Positions 45,283-56,722 of a DNA stretch of 64,000 nucleotides are shown here, one piece after another. The position numbers and the translations under genes are program-made. Below the pieces are notes generated by a model. That model ran no database searches. It was not told the DNA's origin and worked only from the letters and a program-made list of their open reading frames with translations. Source of the DNA: Anisodus tanguticus (taxonomy: Eukaryota; Streptophyta; Magnoliopsida; Solanales; Solanaceae); contig CM067550.1 in NCBI GenBank assembly GCA_034509755.1, positions 16,423,001 through 16,487,000 on the forward strand, in the 5' to 3' direction. Positions within the stretch are counted from its first letter, which is position 1; each line of letters starts with the position of its first letter.

Positions 45283-45664
45283 GGATGTTGCCATCAGTGG
45301 TCTGGATTACATGAGCAATCTGGGAGTCTATCCTGGGGTGAACCGGGATAACTTTTTTAATTAGCCAATATTCGGGATAATTAATTTCATCCCAGCTTAT
45401 AGGTTTTCTGGTAGTGATCTTAGACCTCTTGGCTAGATTAGTCTCAATCAAGACTGTTTGTCTATTTCTTTTGTCATCCATAATCCTACAGTTAGGATTC
45501 ATGGTGTCTAAAACTCTGAAATAGATACGGTAATATATACACATAACTTCTGTTTCAGGCATGTAATTATACCCATTAGCTTTCACATATAAAGTTAAAA
45601 CATGCAATATATTTGGATCAGACAAAGATAAAGTTAGATTAGGTCTGACATTAAAATATACTGG
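45283..45664 (-). pseudogene. Pararetrovirus movement protein, central piece
   Basis: The open minus frame reaches the right border of the insert. It contains an IYYRIYFRVLDTMNP segment and a later I-E-T-N-L-A-K and W-D-E-I region, which match the 30K-superfamily movement proteins of caulimovirids. The N-terminal part is missing at the border with the copia duplication (45665). Movement proteins widen plasmodesmata for cell-to-cell spread; this one is truncated at both ends. Confidence 0.68.
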
Positions 45665-45828
45665 GCATCATTCGGTATGTTCAGGGTACACTTGACTATG
45701 GCTTACATTTATATCCTTCCTCGACGTCCACACTTGTCTCGTATACAGATGCTGATTAGGGTGGCTGTCCGGACACCAGACAGTCTACGTCCGGATATTG
45801 TATTTTCTTGGTAATAACTTGATCTCAT
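45665..45828 (+). repeat. 164-bp duplication, right copy (Copia-3 sequence)
   Basis: Partner of 34021-34184, same length, about nine substitutions. It leads without a break into the remaining Copia-3 RNase H. A TGG-to-TAG change (about 45758) is unique to this copy. Confidence 0.92.
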
Positions 45829-46221
45829 GGTCTGCCAAGCGTCAGTCAACTTTATCACGCTCTAGTGCGGAGGCCGAGTATCGAGGGGTAGCCAATGTGG
45901 TGTCTGAATCATGTTGGTTACGTAATCTTCTTTTAGAGCTTCATTGTCATATTCAGAAAGCAACCTTGGTTTATTGTGATAATATTAGTGTCATCTATCT
46001 GTCTGGGAATTCGGTTCAGCACCAGTGCACTAAATATATCGAGATAGGCATTCATTTTATTCGCGAAAAGGTAGGTCGATGACAAGTACGTGTCTGCCAT
46101 GTCTCTTCCAGGTATCAAATTGCAGACATCTTTACAAAGGGTCTTCCCTCTGTCCTTTTTAAAGATTTTAGGGACAGTCTCAGCGTTCGAAGACCGCCCG
46201 CTATGACCGCGGGGGGGGGGG
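45798..46221 (+). pseudogene. Copia-3 RNase H, C-terminal part, and polypurine tract
   Basis: The frame 45798-46082 carries ISWSAKRQSTLSRSSAEAEY and L-V-Y-C-D-N-I-S-V-I-Y-L, the conserved copia RNase H end. A stop at 46080 precedes 'YQIADIFTKGLP' in the same frame. An 11-G run (46211-46221) touches the 3' LTR and takes the polypurine-tract position. Confidence 0.85.
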
Positions 46222-46472
46222 TGTTAGACAGTGTATATTCCCGTGATATACATAGTGTATATCACAGGACTTTGGTCATTGTTAGTATTGTAATTAGTGT
46301 AGAATATTTGTATTACTTAGCATTGTAGACTTACCATAATTATAGAAGTCTTGTACTACTAGAATAGGGTTTTAGGAGTAGAATAGGAAAATATTTTTCC
46401 TATTATGAAAATATGTAAATTGTATATATACTCTTTCAATTAATGAATATAATCAAGGGATTATTTTTTTCA
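46222..46472 (+). repeat. Copia-3 3' LTR
   Basis: 251 bp, the same length as 29856-30106, with about 12 substitutions. It begins TGTTAGACAG and ends TTTTCA. The following tgaag pairs with tggag before the 5' LTR. Confidence 0.92.
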
Positions 46473-47546
46473 TGAAGGATATAACGATGACAATTTTGCA
46501 TTTAAAAGAATATTAATAATATCTTTGTATTTATTAAAGCAAGTAATATAAGACATTTTGGTATGAAGAAAATTATTTTATTATAACTATTTTTAACTTT
46601 CTTTATTATTATTATAAACAAATTGGAGTATAGTATATTTTTTGGTCTATCGGAAGCAGCCTCTCTATCCACAAGATAAAGTCTGCGTAGACCCACTATA
46701 TTACTTGACAACTTTCTCTTTTACATGCTCCTTAAGAAATCATAAATAAGAAGAGTGTTTTACTACAGTAAATTATCTCTCTCCAATTAATTAAACTCTA
46801 ATTAATATTAATTTTTTTTATTAATTATTTAAAAAAATAATTAATGTTAAAGATAAATAAAAAAACTTAATTAATTTTATCTTATTTTTAATTTGGGACG
46901 GATATTTTTAGCAGTTTGGTCAAGTAATATGGGACGAGGGGAGTATATTCTTTTTACAAAAAGAAAAAAGAAAAATAAAACCATTGCCTACCGTGAGAAT
47001 GTGTGCACTTCTAAAGTCCCAAAAAATGAGAAGAGCACCGACCGACACATTTTCCCAAAGAAACGGGAATGTCTAAAATTGAAAAAGAAAAATGTTAGAA
47101 GGATAATTTGGTCATTAAGAAAGAGCGGGGCATGTGAATTCGTTTGCAAATGTGACGCGTTAATCGTACCAAATCCAAATCTAAGGAGCTTTCCCTTTAG
47201 CATGTGCTTCCCTGCTTTGGATCTCCAAATCTATTAAATGCCCCTATTTGCATATTCCTTCTATTTCATTTTATGTATTTTAATTTAATCAGATGCAAAG
47301 TATAAAAAAGTTTGAATCTTACTATTTTAAATTTATATATATATATATATACTTTTTAAATCTTATGTCTTAAATATGTCATATGAAATTAAATTATTAA
47401 ATATATAAAAAAAATATTCTAAAACAAGCTAAAAAGGAATAATACAAATAGATTAAAATAGTGAGATAAAAAAATATATTCTAAAACAAGCTAAAAAAGA
47501 GTAAGACAAATAGATTAAAATAGTGAGATTGTTTTAATCAATTTGT
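46473..47546. other. Intergenic with TS fragment, MITE end and tandem repeat
   Basis: 46641-46705 is a plus-strand TS-tail fragment (ggtctatcggaagcagcc, aagtctgcgtagaccc). 46932-46946 (gggacgaggggagta) is a Stowaway-like terminus. 47406-47529 is a tandem duplication, listed separately. No convincing gene was found. Confidence 0.5.
47406..47529 (+). repeat. 63-bp tandem duplication
   Basis: 'attctaaaacaagctaaaaa' recurs at 47415 and 47478, a 63-bp period over two nearly identical units ending 'aaaatagtgagat'. Confidence 0.8.
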
Positions 47547-47722
47547 ATTGGCGTAATTGATAAAGTTACTATTATGCGATCAAGAGATTATGAATTTAAA
47601 TTGTGGAAACAACGTCTTGGAGAAATGTAGGATAAAGCCATACAATAAACTTTTGTGATCAAACCTTTCTCGAACTTCGCATATAGCGAGAGCTTAGTCC
47701 ACCGGATTGTCCAGTTTATTAC
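47547..47722 (+). mobile_element. Au-type SINE, near full length but diverged
   Basis: It follows the Au order from the head: 'gcgtaattgataaagtt' (A-box region), 'atcaagagattatg', 'aaattgtggaaacaacgtct', 'atgtaggataaagcc', 'gcatatagcgagagctta', 'gtccaccggattgtcc'. It is more complete but more diverged than the copy at 19083-19205. Confidence 0.75.
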
Positions 47723-48984
47723 CTTTTGGATTCATTGATGTTTATAGTTTTTCCTTTGTTTCTTCTTTTAACTATCTGGAACTTTTTTTGTTTAAATAAT
47801 TAAATGTCAATTTGATTGATTTTTAAAATTAGGGTAAGACTAATTTAATTTATTTCAGTTAAATTTAGATATTTCAAAATTGTACCAAAAGAACTGCTGA
47901 AGTATTATCAAAATTTATCTCCTGATCTTGAAAATGAAATGTAAAGTATTTTAAAATACAACTAGTAGTATTTTCAACGAGTTTAACTTCTTTATAACTA
48001 TTTATACACGTATGATATTGCCATATGAAAAATATTATAAAATAATCTGCTATAACTAATTAAATTATATTAATAATAAAACAACAACAATAATATACTC
48101 AGTAAAATCTTATAACGTGCGTCTGGGAGGATAGATGTTACCCATTAAAGGTTGGATTACAGTAGCTCAAATAAATTTTCGCAGCTTATGGAGAACCAAT
48201 GCGTGCTCATTAACATAAACTCTGACAATCTGAATTGAGGTCTAGGGTGTAAAGAAGAAGTGTTTGTTTATTGTTCACGATTTTGACAGGGAAATCACCT
48301 TTTTAGAAGTGCTGAGGCGTTAAAAATAAACTGACGTTGGGAAAGAGACTAAAAGTGCTCCAATTAATCAAACATGGAGGACTATTAGTGCTCCATGTAA
48401 AACAAAAGGGATTACTTTGAGCTTTTTTTTTAAAAGATAAGGGATCATTCTGGTCCTTTTCTTAAAACGTTCAGTTTTTATGCTTGTATGTTATATGTTC
48501 TAAAGTTAGTGAACTTTATATTTCAAATTTAGTTAAGTCATGCCTTAATGCATAATTTTAAATTCAAAAGTTAGTCAAGTTAGACTTTAATGCATAACTT
48601 TAGATTCCAAAGTTAGTAAAGTTAGGTCTTAAGGTCTATCTTTAAATTCTCCAATTCTTTATTGAATAAAAGACACATGTCTTAACTAAAATATCAATTT
48701 TAACCTTTTTTGCTGTGATTTAGAATATATATTAAAAGATTGTGTTTATTGAATTATCTATCTTGCTCAAATTCAATGTAAATCAACTAATTCTTAAGTT
48801 AGAAAAGGGAATCAAAACATACATGAACTACCTCTCTTAGAATAGAAAAGATGATTAATTGATGACCAAATGATGTTAGTCAAATACCAACAACCAAAAC
48901 TGAAATTTCTGGATGAGGAACCAAAAGTATAAATATCCAAGGTAACCTGCAGTTCAAGATAAATAATATAAGACCCTCTACACT
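47723..48984. other. Intergenic with a TS fragment and a tandem repeat
   Basis: 48072-48160 is a diverged minus-strand TS tail (acaacaacaataatatactc...). 48519-48650 holds about three decayed units of roughly 42 bp (ttaatgcataa at 48545 and 48587). No gene is seen. Confidence 0.5.
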
Positions 48985-49417
48985 ATTACTATTAAATATA
49001 CATCCGATATACACAATATACATGTGTATATCGGATGAACAGTGCTCTCGGGTTACTGTAGCAGGCCCACTGTTTGGGCTGATTTTGTATACAATGTATA
49101 TATTAGTCTTGTACACTTACCATAATTGTATAGTTAGTCTCCAAATATACAAGAGACAAGTATAATAAAGGGTGAGAAAGAGAGTCCGGCGCTTATTTTC
49201 GATTTGGGAGATGCCCTAGGGAACCCCATCAACTCCTTTGAGATCTTCAAGTATTGGCTTTCATCTACCTAAAGGATGGTCTTTAGGAGTAAAGGTGCAG
49301 AGGCAAGTATAAACCTTACAAAGAGCAATTCGGTTCTTGAACCATGAAAGTTCTCAATTTTCATTTTTTGAAGCTTGTTGAGTCCTTGTGTCCTTACAAA
49401 GAGCAACTAGAGGGTTT
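48985..49417 (+). repeat. Possible solo LTR related to Copia-3, plus unassigned DNA
   Basis: 48990-49160 shares word order with the Copia-3 LTR (paired GTATAT/ATATAC words, 'cttgtac...cttaccataatt'), including a short inverted repeat catccgatatac / gtatatcggatg. No internal region follows. 'ccttacaaagagcaa' occurs twice (49314 and 49393). The assignment is tentative. Confidence 0.35.
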
Positions 49418-50894
49418 TGTTGGGTTCAAAACATATAAGTAAGGCACAACGAAAGTTTAAAATTGTGTTCTTACTTACCCCAACAATTACTTCTGGTATG
49501 ATTTTATGACAATCAAAGACCTGTAACATAAAACATGAACACTTACAGGTTGTATCATCTGGAATCTTTATCAAATGTGGGTTCGCACGCGAAAGTCCTT
49601 TCGATTGCAAGCTCCAAGCTTCAATGTATTTCTCCTTCAGAAAGCTAGGAAATTCGGCAGAGGTTCGAGAGAGTGTTTTGATTCTAAGTCTCTAAGACTT
49701 AGAATAATAATCTGAAATTAAGTGTTTTGAATAATGAAATGAATGTATGTATTTATAGGTGAAAATTATGTCAAACCGAATTAGGGTTTGACCTTGGACC
49801 TGGCCCATAAATCGAGACAGATTAGGCCATTAGAGCCGCGACCCTATGGTGTGGGCGCCACGGCGCTTGACGTGGCCCTACCCCATCTCGATTTATTTTC
49901 GGCAGATTCTTAATTAAATCCAAAATCTAATTTTGACTTAATTAAAATAATCATTATTCATTTCAATATCTCGATTCTAAATAGAATATTTAATACTCTC
50001 TCAATACATCCTTAGATCAAAAAGACAATCAACATAGTGTGACCCTACATGCCTTCACATATCGACATTAATCAAATTAAGGTCTAAACGGAACTCCTAG
50101 ACGGCGCCGCAAGACGAACTCAATATGTGAAGTACGTTTACACGAACCCAGTAAACTTAACCTCTATGTGGTAAGATAAAGTCCTTTCATTCACGACACA
50201 CCCGATCAAGCTTAGGATTTGTCAAGTGTCTATCCAAATGGCTTAATCATTGTATCTCATCTATATTAGTTGACAACTAGACCATATTCTAAATATGTCT
50301 ATTGCGTTGGCCAATGACTTAGTCAACCTAATATCACTAAAAATCTGAGTGTTCTCTCAAATATATATTCGAGGAATGAATCCTAATTTTGGCTCAACTA
50401 CCACCTTTAATCTACATCGTAATGTACCCAATATAAGGCGTATCTCAACCTATAAGGCATTTGAGCTTAGGACAGGATCAAAGTACATTACTTTGTAGAC
50501 AATGTGCGTATTGACCTCAAGTCTAAGGACTTCTATCTCCCACACGCGGATCATACTTTAGACAAGTATAACAAACAGTATATCAGCAGGGTATACCAAT
50601 ACTTCCAAAGTATCCATGTGTCCATCACGAGTAACCATTATTCATAGCAGGTGAGACATACTACATCCTCTAAGGATGTGATGCAGATCACATGTCGACT
50701 TATCATATAACATCGATATCCTATTGTCGAGTATAAGCTCAAGGGATGCACATTAATGAATGATCACAAACAATCAAATAATAGTTCAATAATTGCAAAT
50801 GCCAAATTATTAATCTCCATTAATAATAACACGAATGTGTGTAAAGTACATTTGTCCTAATATAGATTGTCTCTAGGACATAAATATACTTTCA
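49418..50894 (-). repeat. Copia-4 3' LTR
   Basis: On the minus strand it starts TGAAAGTATATTTATGTCC (50894) right after the purine tract ccaagtgggagat. A TATA box (ctataaatac) lies at 49758-49749. The probable end is CCCAACA near 49418; the exact end is unsure because the partner LTR is outside the window. Confidence 0.6.
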
Positions 50895-51571
50895 ATCTCC
50901 CACTTGGCCTAGAGCCAATCTCCAACATATCTAATGCCCATATTCTCAAAATGACCATTATACTTGACTAAGCTTAATGGTTTAGTGAGTGGGTCAGCTA
51001 GATTATCGTCTGTGGAAACATAGTCTAATCTAATCTCTTCAGTCTCCACCATCTCCCTAAGTATGTGGTACTTCCTTGGTACATGCTTGTTTCTGTTGGT
51101 TGATCTTGGTTTATTAGCTTGCGCAATTGCACCAGTGTTGTTACAATAAATCGTTATTGGATAAGTGGCACTTGGAACAACCCTTAGTTCCTTCAGGAAC
51201 TCAGAAATTGTGACAGCTTCTTTACTAGCTTCCGATCCAGCAATGTACTTAGCTTCTGTTGTCGAATCAGAAGTTGTAACTTATTTGGAACTTTTCCATC
51301 TTATTGCTCCACCATTGAAAATGAACGTGTATCCACACTGAGATTTGTAGTCATCAAGATCCGTCTGGAAGCTAGCATTAGTATACCCAGTAGCAGCTAG
51401 CTTTTCTTCCCCACCATAGACTAAGAAGTGATCTTTAGTTCGTCTAAGATACTTAAGAATACTCTTGACTGTTTTCCAATGTTCTTCTCCAGGATTCTGC
51501 TGGAATTTTCAAGTCATACTAAGTGCAAAGGCCACATCTGGCCTAGTAGGTCATGTCATACATGATCGATC
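50895..51571 (-). pseudogene. Copia-4 RNase H pseudogene and polypurine tract
   Basis: Minus-strand sequence shows copia RNase H in shifting frames: a D-D-Y-K-S-Q-C-G-Y-T-F region (about 51350), E-A-K-Y-I-A-G (about 51245), I-T-I-Y-C-N-N-T-G-A (about 51155) and D-N-L-A-D-P-L-T-K-P (about 51005). Several frameshifts are present. The purine-rich ccaagtgggagat (50907-50895) ends the region. Confidence 0.65.
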
Positions 51572-52660
51572 CTATAGCCGAAGCATATGGGATCCTATAG
51601 TATTAGAAGGACTATCCTTCTTAGATAACTTGATGCCTTGTCCCATAGGTAGACCGCCTTTCTTGGAATTTTCCATAGAAAAACGTCTAAGCACTTTGTC
51701 TATGTATACTGACTGTGACTGCCCCAACAATCTATTAGGTTTATCTCTGTAGATCCTAATTCCCAGAATGTAGCAGGCTTCACCTAAATCCTTCATCATG
51801 AAGGTACTGGACAACCACTCATTGACTGACTGCAGGAGAGTCTTATTGTCTCCTATTATCAATATGTCATTTACATATATGATAGTGAAGGCAATACTCT
51901 CATCCTTGCGTTTACTATAAACATATGGATCCTCTTTCCTTCTAACGAAATCAAATGACTTGATAGCCTTGTCAAAGCAAATGTTCCAACTCCTTGAGAC
52001 TAGCTTAAGCCCATAAATGGACTTTTGTAGCTTGCATACATCATTTGGTTTGGACTCAAGTGAAAAACCCTTAGGTTGTTTCATAAACACATCCTCAACT
52101 AGATTAACATTGAGGAAAGCAGTTTTGACGTCCATCTGCCAAATGTCATAGTCATAATATGCAGCTATTGCAAGCAAAATTCGAATGGACTTAATTTTCG
52201 CAACAGGTGAAAAGGTTTCATCATAATCGACCCCATGCCATTGATTATAACCTTTAGCCACCAACATGGCCTTATAAGTCTGTACCTTTCCATATGCATC
52301 AATCTTCTTCTTGAAGACTCATTTCCATCCTATGGGTCTAACCCCGTTGGCAAATCAACCAAGTTCCAAACATGATTTACGTACATCGAGTCCATCTCAG
52401 ATTTCATGGCTTCTTGCCATCTCTGCGAATCAATGTCTAACATAGCTTCGTTGTAGGTTGTAGGTTCATCGTCATCAGGAATATCTATCTCATTGTGTTT
52501 CAATAAGGAGATTAAGTCTTTCAGGTGGACGATGAGTCCTAGTAGTCCTACGGAGTTGATTATTCTGTGTTTCAGTGTTTGTTGCATTCTGGTTATGAGA
52601 AGATCTTTTTGTGCTGGACAATCCATCACCTTGAGAGCTTTCAGGAATGTCATTCTCATG
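51572..52660 (-). pseudogene. Copia-4 reverse transcriptase with altered catalytic box
   Basis: The region 52659-52330 (EAMKSEMDSMYVNHVWNLVD) leads into 52267-51572. Blocks are LVAKGYNQWHGVDYDETFSP, IWQMDVKTAFLN, KLQKSIYGLK and FMMKDLGEACYILGIRIY. The catalytic box reads IIYVNDILIIGD: the first of the two aspartates normally present (YVDD) is Asn. That change alone should inactivate the enzyme. A frameshift near 52300 separates the pieces. Confidence 0.85.
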
Positions 52661-52828
52661 TATTACCTAAAGGGAATGATGTACAACCATTGTATCACCT
52701 TCCATTGGTTGTGTATGAGAGCCTTACATTTATGGACTATCTCTCACAGCACTCCCACTGGCTGAAGGGCATATTCTAAGTACCTAATCTTCACCAGATA
52801 CTCCCACTGAATCCTTGTTTAGGTCATT

Positions 52829-53980
52829 CTACAAGGGTTTAATTTCTGTGTTATCTTGTGGTTCTTGAATTTCTTCAAGTTCTATCTCTGTGCAGCTATG
52901 TTCCTTGTAGACATATTCTTCTTCAAGGAAAGTTGCATTCCTGGAAACAATGACCTTACATTCTCCCGGAAGATAGAAGTAGTATCCCTTAGTTTCCTTT
53001 GGATACCCCACGAAGTAACATTTCTCACTTTTTGATTCCAACTTGTCAGTGAGCATCTTCTTAACATATGCAGGGCACCCCTATGGTCTCATATGTTTAA
53101 AAGTTGGATTCTTGCCACACCATATCTCATAGGGTGTCATTTCTACTGACTTGGAAGGAACCATGTTCAGAACATTTATTGATGTTTGTATAGCATATCC
53201 TCAAAGGTATATTGGTAGAGCTGAGGATCTCATCATGTAACGAACCATATCCAATAAGGTTCGGTTTATCCTTTCGGCAACACCATTCATCTGTGGTGTT
53301 CCACGAGGTGTCCACTCTGATTGGACTCCATGTAGCTTTAAGTAATCCAGAAAATCCTTGCTCAAGTATTCATCTCCTCGATCCGATCGAAGGGTCTTGA
53401 TACTTGTTGCAAGTTGCTTCTCTACTTCCGACTTGTACTACTTGAATTTCTAAAAAGTCTCGAATTTGTGTCTCATAAGATACACATATCCATACCTTGT
53501 GAAGTCGTCAGTAAAAGTGATGAAGTATGGAAAGCCTCCTTTAGCTTGAGTCGAAAATGGCTCACATACATCAGTATGGACCAACGCAAGCACCCCCTTG
53601 GCTCGCACAACTTTCTCAGAAAGTGGCTTATTGGTCATCTTTCCTCTCAAGCAAGATTCGCAGTTACCATAAGACTCCAAGTCAAATGGTTCGAGGTAGT
53701 CTAACTTCCTCAACCTTGCTATCCATGATTCATTTATATGACCAAGTCTGCCATGCCATAGGTAGGTAGAGTTTCTATTACCTATCTTAGCTCGTTTATT
53801 TTGTACATTGAATATTTCTCGACTACAGTTTAGTGTATATAATCCATCCACAGGAAGAGCAGTTCCATATATAATATTATCAAAAGACAGTACTTGACTG
53901 CCATTATAAATATAAGAGGAAAAACCCTCCATGTCCAAAACAGGGTTATATTCCTCGTTAACGAGGGTACATAGTAACAA
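52829..53980 (-). pseudogene. Copia-4 integrase, nearly complete
   Basis: WHGRLGHIN (about 53755) with C-x2-C (CESC, about 53665) forms the HHCC-like zinc domain. The core has D in HTDVCEPF, FTDDFTRYGY (about 53505), LRSDRGDEY (about 53395) and G-V-A-E (about 53280), so the D,D,E residues can all be seen. A stop near 53450 and later frameshifts interrupt it. A C-terminal block near 53020 (K-C-Y-F-V-G-Y-P) is conserved in copia. Confidence 0.82.
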
Positions 53981-54230
53981 TCATTCAACACTAAACAATA
54001 GCCAGAAGGTAAATTTAATCTATAAGTTCTTACGCGCTCAACATCCACTCGTGCTCCATTTCCAACGCGTAGGTCAACCTCTCTTGGTCCAACCTTCCTG
54101 CTATTAGTTAGCCCCTGCACATTTGTACAAATGTGTGAGACACAAGCGGTATCCAATACCCAGGAATAAAAGTTATTTATAGACATATTAATTTCAATGA
54201 CGTACATACCATGTCCACCAAAGGTAGAAG
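53981..54230 (-). pseudogene. Copia-4 protease segment
   Basis: The minus frame entering from 54230 has the aspartic-protease motif VLDTACVSHIC (about 54155) and RVGNGARV (about 54070). The catalytic D-T is followed by Ala-Cys where Gly-Ala or Gly-Cys is usual. The upstream continuation (gag) lies beyond the 9.6-kb insert, at 63797. Confidence 0.75.
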
Positions 54231-56722
54231 TGTCACGACCCAACCCGACGGGCCGCGACTAACTGCCCTAATGACGTCATTATACTAACCTGTCACATAT
54301 AATCCAACTAACACTTAATGAGTCTGAAATCCGGCAGCATAACGCCGCAATAGCAACATATGCCAGGGTAGGCAAGCCGACAAGGCTGCCTTTACCCCCG
54401 AATATACATGTCTCTTGAGGAGTCACAACTAGCCAACACCATATAACTGACAAGCTGACAAGGCTGCCAACAGATAATATAACAGGCAAGCCGACAAGGC
54501 TGCCAACAGATAATAACGTATATACATGGGAACACCCCAACACAGAATACCATATCATGACTGACCAAAACAGAGTCATAACCCTTACATAAGTATAACC
54601 CACCACTGTCTACAGACCTCTATAAGAAGAATAACGACATATGACGGGACAGGGCCCCGTCGTGCCCCTAAATACAAACATAAGTCTAAAAGAGGTTCGG
54701 TACCAAAACGACAAAGATCTGGATCAAAGGAGCTTTCCAACCTACTGAGTAGGAACCTAGGCCTGAGGTTCACCAAACTGAAAACATGTACCTGCGAGCA
54801 TGAAACGCAGCCCCCCCGAGGAAAGGGGGTCAGTACGAAATAATGTACTGAGTATGTAAAACATGAAGCTGTAAAAGAGATCATAAGTAGCCAACAGAAA
54901 CAAGAGATCAGTATAAAAAATAGGATCCAAATCCAACTGTGCCATAAACCATAAATGTCAGATGTGCCTTATAAAAGTGAGAGTCAAGTCAAGAAAACAT
55001 GAATGTCTGTCCATATACATATCTATACATCTGTAACGTAACCCGGCCCACTAGTGCGGGACTCGGTGAAATCATATCATAACCCGGCCCATGCTGAGAC
55101 TCGGTAAAGTCATATCTCATCTATGGATCCATCCTACGTAACCCGACCCTCTAGTGAGGGTCTCGGTGAACAATGCAAGGTTGTGCACGAACATAACCCG
55201 GCCCGGGACTCGGTGAGGTGAAGTAATAACACTTAGCAGGAGTAGATATCATGAGTAACCATATGTAAGTAAAAATTATCATTTGACTCTCAATAAAATC
55301 ATTGTAATAAAGTCATAATAACTCTTTGCTGAAAAATCATAGGCACTTCTCATAACAATCCTCTTTAGGAATTAAACTGTATAAGAATCAAGTACGTCCG
55401 CCGTACTTTCATTAAATCATGCCAAAAGAAAGAAGTAGGAGTTTCACATACCTCTTAGACAAACTAATCAACTCAATATTAGAGTATGCCTCGTTTTAGA
55501 ACTTCAACCTTGTTGTCGAATTTATCTAAGTTCTGTGGGTCCTTGTAAGCCCCTAAGAATGCTTATCTACATCATACGGACGAATTACATCACAATCGAA
55601 TCAACATATTAAAAACAGATTCTTAGGGACATTCTAACGAACACCTTGAACGCGTAGAACCTATATTTCTTCTATATCGAAATCTATGTAAGTAGTGAAA
55701 CATCCAACTCTCTTAGTCCTCCTTCTTATACTACTACAATCTCCAAATCAGTACCACAATTTCACATGCAATCCCAGTAACTCCCAATTACAGCAGTCCT
55801 AACGATACCCAAACCAAATTCGCATTTTCGACAATCGTCTCTAGAACTAATAGCAAGAATCAAGTCCAAAACTTGTACAAACTTAGAGAATAAGGAAGAT
55901 TACCTCTCTTAAATACAGATACGAGTATCATTGGAAAATCGCTTGCTCGAATCAGCTTCCGACCAACAGAAACAGAACTCAAAATCAATTCGCGCCCGAA
56001 TCCTTTCGTACTCAAGGTTCTTGTAAAACTTCTGAGTTTCTAGGCTTGTTCTTGGCTTCGATTCTACTGGAATCAAAGCCCAGAACACCTTGAATTTCTC
56101 CTTCGCTTGGTTATATGAAAGCTCACGGAAATCCCCAATTTTTGGTCGAAAATTTCAGAAAACCCATCAACTGACTTGTTGCTAGAAATGAATTTGATGG
56201 AGGAATTTGGTAGAGATGAAGAGAGCACACTGAAGGATCGATGGTTGAAGAGATGGAGTTGAAGAAATGGATAAAATGGAGAAAGAAGGCCCTTATGGGC
56301 TGATATCGGTCGATCGGTTTGGGGCTTTGCCACCCCCAAATCGTTTATAAAATCACACTTATCAATTCCCACTATATATTGTCCCCTCCCTAATTAATTA
56401 ATACCACAATTAATTAATTATACACACAATTAAATTCCTGGCCTTTCAATTATTTAAATCCCGACGATTACTAAAATCCTCTTATGTCAATATCATCATT
56501 CCTGTAAAAAAAAATACCAGTCTATAATCTCTTCGGGGATACACAATTATTATTAAACTCCGTCGTCACACTTACAAAATCCAAAAATTATTTCAGGGTC
56601 ACGTCCTTCTATATACTAATCCTCGTGTTAATATACACAAGTACAACGAAAATTTTCCCGGGTCCAGGTCTACTCACCTACGTTATGAGTTCAACCACCA
56701 CCCGAAAATACGGGGCGTTACA
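54231..56722 (-). repeat. LARD 3' LTR (left copy)
   Basis: It matches 61332-63796 along its whole length and looks nearly identical across 55300-56720. It carries an extra internal copy of about 36 bp near 54440-54510 (gcaagccgacaaggctgcc words). 55030-55220 contains four imperfect units of 'aacccggccc...gactcggtg'. Confidence 0.93.

Larger units (their letters stand above)
34185..45664 (-). mobile_element. Endogenous caulimovirid (pararetrovirus), Solendovirus-like, inactivated
   Basis: On the minus strand the order is movement protein, capsid protein with zinc finger, protease-RT-RNase H, transactivator-like protein, promoter, leader, primer-binding site. This matches plant pararetroviruses, and the layout is most like Solendovirus; the genus is an inference. 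Viral sequence totals about 7.2 kb (34185-40999 and 45283-45664), close to a full genome. The first part after the primer site, including the N-terminal end of the movement protein, is missing at the right border. Every large frame except the short movement-protein pieces is broken. There is no integrase, so integration was host-mediated. A 4.28-kb TG...CA sequence interrupts it. Confidence 0.85.
29856..46472 (+). mobile_element. Copia-3: Ty1/copia element split by a viral insert
   Basis: Two 251-bp LTRs (29856-30106 and 46222-46472) bracket gag-PR-INT-RT-RH in copia order. The target duplication is tggag / tgaag (one mismatch). The coding region is cut within RNase H by 34185-45664, an endogenous pararetrovirus. 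Without the insert and the 164-bp duplication the element would be about 5 kb, usual for copia. By eye the LTRs differ at about 12 of 251 positions (about 5%). Confidence 0.9.

Noticed and set aside
46893..47237. 114-codon plus frame, Lys-rich
   Set aside because: No domain, low-complexity start next to a MITE terminus, and no supporting splice or conservation signal.
54280..54945. Cys/Val/Leu-rich minus frames, repeated at 61381-61934
   Set aside because: They occur at the same place in both LARD LTRs but are broken differently by indels. This is LTR sequence, not a gene.
56073..56372. 99-codon minus frame, with a shorter version at 63236-63448
   Set aside because: Both copies are inside the LARD LTRs. 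They differ in length because of an indel and have no recognisable domain, so they are most likely non-coding.
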